A model generated the notes under the pieces. It searched no databases and was not told the origin of the DNA. It saw only the letters and a list, made by a program, of their open reading frames with translations. Source: Bacteroidales bacterium (GTDB lineage: Bacteria; Bacteroidota; Bacteroidia; Bacteroidales; GCA-2748055). Taken from it: a stretch of DNA of 8,041 nucleotides. This document shows positions 7,417-8,041 of the stretch, piece after piece. Position numbers and translations under genes: made by a program. How positions within the stretch are numbered: the first letter of the stretch is position 1; the number at the start of each line of letters is the position of its first letter. The stretch lies in NCBI GenBank assembly GCA_024763595.1, contig JANTFK010000132.1, positions 1-8,041 of the forward strand. Reading direction: 5' to 3'.

Positions 7417-7473
7417 ATATTTAACTTCAGACATCTACCCGGTGTACGACCCCATGAGCCAGGAGGGTTGGCA

Positions 7474-7485
7474 TCCGGATCTCCC
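7474..7485. repeat. 12-bp direct repeat, copy 1
   Basis: TCCGGATCTCCC is found here and again, exactly, at 7546-7557. The two copies flank the 10-bp tandem array. This copy lies on the namZ-promoter side. The first eight bases with the preceding A form the palindrome ATCCGGAT (7473-7480). Confidence 0.75.
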
Positions 7486-7530
7486 AAACCGGATCAAACC
7501 GGATCAAACCGGATCAAACCAGACCAAGCC
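7481..7530. repeat. 10-bp tandem repeat array, unit GGATCAAACC
   Basis: Three perfect head-to-tail copies of GGATCAAACC occupy 7491-7520. One degenerate unit lies on each side: CTCCCAAACC at 7481-7490 and AGACCAAGCC at 7521-7530. GGATC then recurs in phase at 7531. Read on the transcribed minus strand the unit is GGTTTGATCC. The period of 10 bases is close to one DNA helical turn, so each unit shows the same face. The array sits between the methyltransferase stop and the promoter box of the operon. A protein-binding array, a replication-slippage product or a small repeat element are all possible; nothing in the sequence decides between them. Confidence 0.85.
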
Positions 7531-7531
7531 G

Positions 7532-7553
7532 GATCCCGGAACCTGTCCGGATC
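7532..7553 (-). other. Imperfect hairpin just after the methyltransferase stop
   Basis: The arms GATCCCGG (7532-7539) and CCGGATC (7547-7553) pair over seven base pairs with one bulged base, leaving a 7-base loop. In the minus-strand transcript it begins a few bases after the methyltransferase stop. No U-run follows, so it is at best a weak or non-canonical terminator; it may instead be part of the repeat cluster. Confidence 0.4.
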
Positions 7554-7557
7554 TCCC
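7546..7557. repeat. 12-bp direct repeat, copy 2
   Basis: This is an exact second copy of TCCGGATCTCCC (first at 7474-7485), 72 bases away in the same orientation. It touches the last base of the methyltransferase stop codon (7559-7557) and forms part of the imperfect hairpin at 7532-7553. Confidence 0.75.
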
Positions 7558-8041
7558 TATTTGGTGATCTTAAAGAAGAGAAGCCTGCCGGTCAGGTAAC
7601 TGTAACGGTTATGCAGCCCGAACGGGATCTTCCTGAACCTGCAGGAGAGCCAGATAAACGGGACCAGGAAAGCGAGCCACCTGGAAGAGCGCTGCCGTTT
7701 ATCCACAGCAATGTGGATGGCTGAAAACCCGGTGCGTACCGCCATATCGCTGTACTGGTCGACCGTGAGGGAAGAGAGATGCTGAAGACCATCGTTTTGC
7801 ACGTGATCCAGTGGTTTAAATGCAAAGAAGAAACCGGTGAACAGGAAACGCCACCTGGATTTCAGTGAGAGGATATTGGGAGTGGAGAAGAAGAGGATCC
7901 CTCCCGGTCTCAATACCCTGTAACACTCCCCGAAGAGCGTTACATGATCATGAATATGCTCCATCACCTCAATAATAAGTACCGCATCGAAATATCCGTC
8001 TGCGTAGGGAAGGCTTTTTGTAATATCTGCCTGTTTGCATT
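7557..8041 (-). CDS. Class I SAM-dependent methyltransferase, N-terminus cut by window edge
   Basis: The frame is open from the right edge to TAG at 7559-7557, giving 160 visible residues; the SAM-binding GxGxG loop must lie outside the window. Visible Methyltransf_11/23-type motifs are QADITKSLPYADGYFDAV (residues 3-20; LPYADGYFDAV is the post-motif-II block), LIIEVMEHI (21-29) and LRPGGILFFSTPN (44-56). The last third is basic and aromatic (LVPFIWLSCRFRKIPFG), possibly an interfacial or membrane-touching helix. The apparent start at GTG 7967 lies in the middle of the conserved core and is not the true start. The substrate is unknown. Proteins of this type in Bacteroidota often sit in surface-polysaccharide or lipid modification loci. 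It shares the strand of the operon but is separated by about 170 bases with a repeat array and promoter box, so it is probably a different transcription unit. Confidence 0.85.
   Translation of the reverse strand, partial: CKQADITKSLPYADGYFDAVLIIEVMEHIHDHVTLFGECYRVLRPGGILFFSTPNILSLKSRWRFLFTGFFFAFKPLDHVQNDGLQHLSSLTVDQYSDMAVRTGFSAIHIAVDKRQRSSRWLAFLVPFIWLSCRFRKIPFGLHNRYSYLTGRLLFFKITK

Noticed and set aside
7481..7530. CRISPR-like array
   Set aside because: The units are only 10 bases long and contiguous, with no spacers between them, and no cas gene is present.
7532..7553. Rho-independent terminator after the methyltransferase
   Set aside because: The stem is short with a bulge and no U-run follows on the minus-strand transcript.
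7557..7967. A complete small methyltransferase starting at GTG 7967
   Set aside because: The frame continues upstream to the window edge with conserved methyltransferase residues, so this is an internal codon of a gene cut by the edge.

Overview
The window looks like chromosomal DNA from a member of the Bacteroidota, probably an uncultured Bacteroidales-type lineage of moderately high GC. Three things suggest this: a DUF4922 protein beside a SpoIID/LytB protein, a golvesin-type domain in a cell-wall amidase, and a Bacteroidota-style TAnnTTTG promoter box ahead of the main gene set. The taxonomic call is inference. All recognisable genes lie on the minus strand, so transcription runs from high to low coordinates. 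No RNA gene, insertion sequence, CRISPR array or phage gene was seen.

In transcription order the layout is as follows. (1) The 3' part of a class I SAM-dependent methyltransferase (8041-7557) enters from the right edge. (2) A gap of about 170 bases (7390-7556) holds a compact 10-bp tandem repeat array, flanked by an exact 12-bp direct repeat, and then an AT-rich promoter-like stretch. (3) A DUF1343/NamZ-type exo-N-acetylmuramidase (GH171) has a signal peptide and ends at 6139. (4) A large exported zinc amidase (6131-3135) starts 7 bases later. Its amidase_3 fold is interrupted by a golvesin-like domain and followed by a fibronectin III domain and a GATase-like domain. (5) A two-domain GT2-type glycosyltransferase follows (3148-1673). 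(6) A DUF4922 protein (1676-702) carries a GalT-like zinc/histidine-triad signature. (7) A SpoIID/LytB-domain protein (724 to beyond base 1) has no visible signal peptide. Genes 3 to 7 are separated by a 7-base gap or overlap by 14, 4 and 23 bases, which is strong evidence for one translationally coupled operon.

The gene set suggests cell-wall glycan turnover. In Bacillus subtilis, NamZ works with the amidase AmiE encoded beside it. SpoIID acts as a lytic transglycosylase on glycan strands already stripped of peptides by an amidase. The operon therefore pairs peptide removal (amidase) with two enzyme families that prefer naked glycan (NamZ and SpoIID). It adds a glycosyltransferase and a probable nucleotide-sugar or sugar-phosphate enzyme of unknown reaction. 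The cytoplasmic/exported split is the puzzle: NamZ and the amidase are clearly exported, whereas the GT2, DUF4922 and SpoIID proteins show no export signal.
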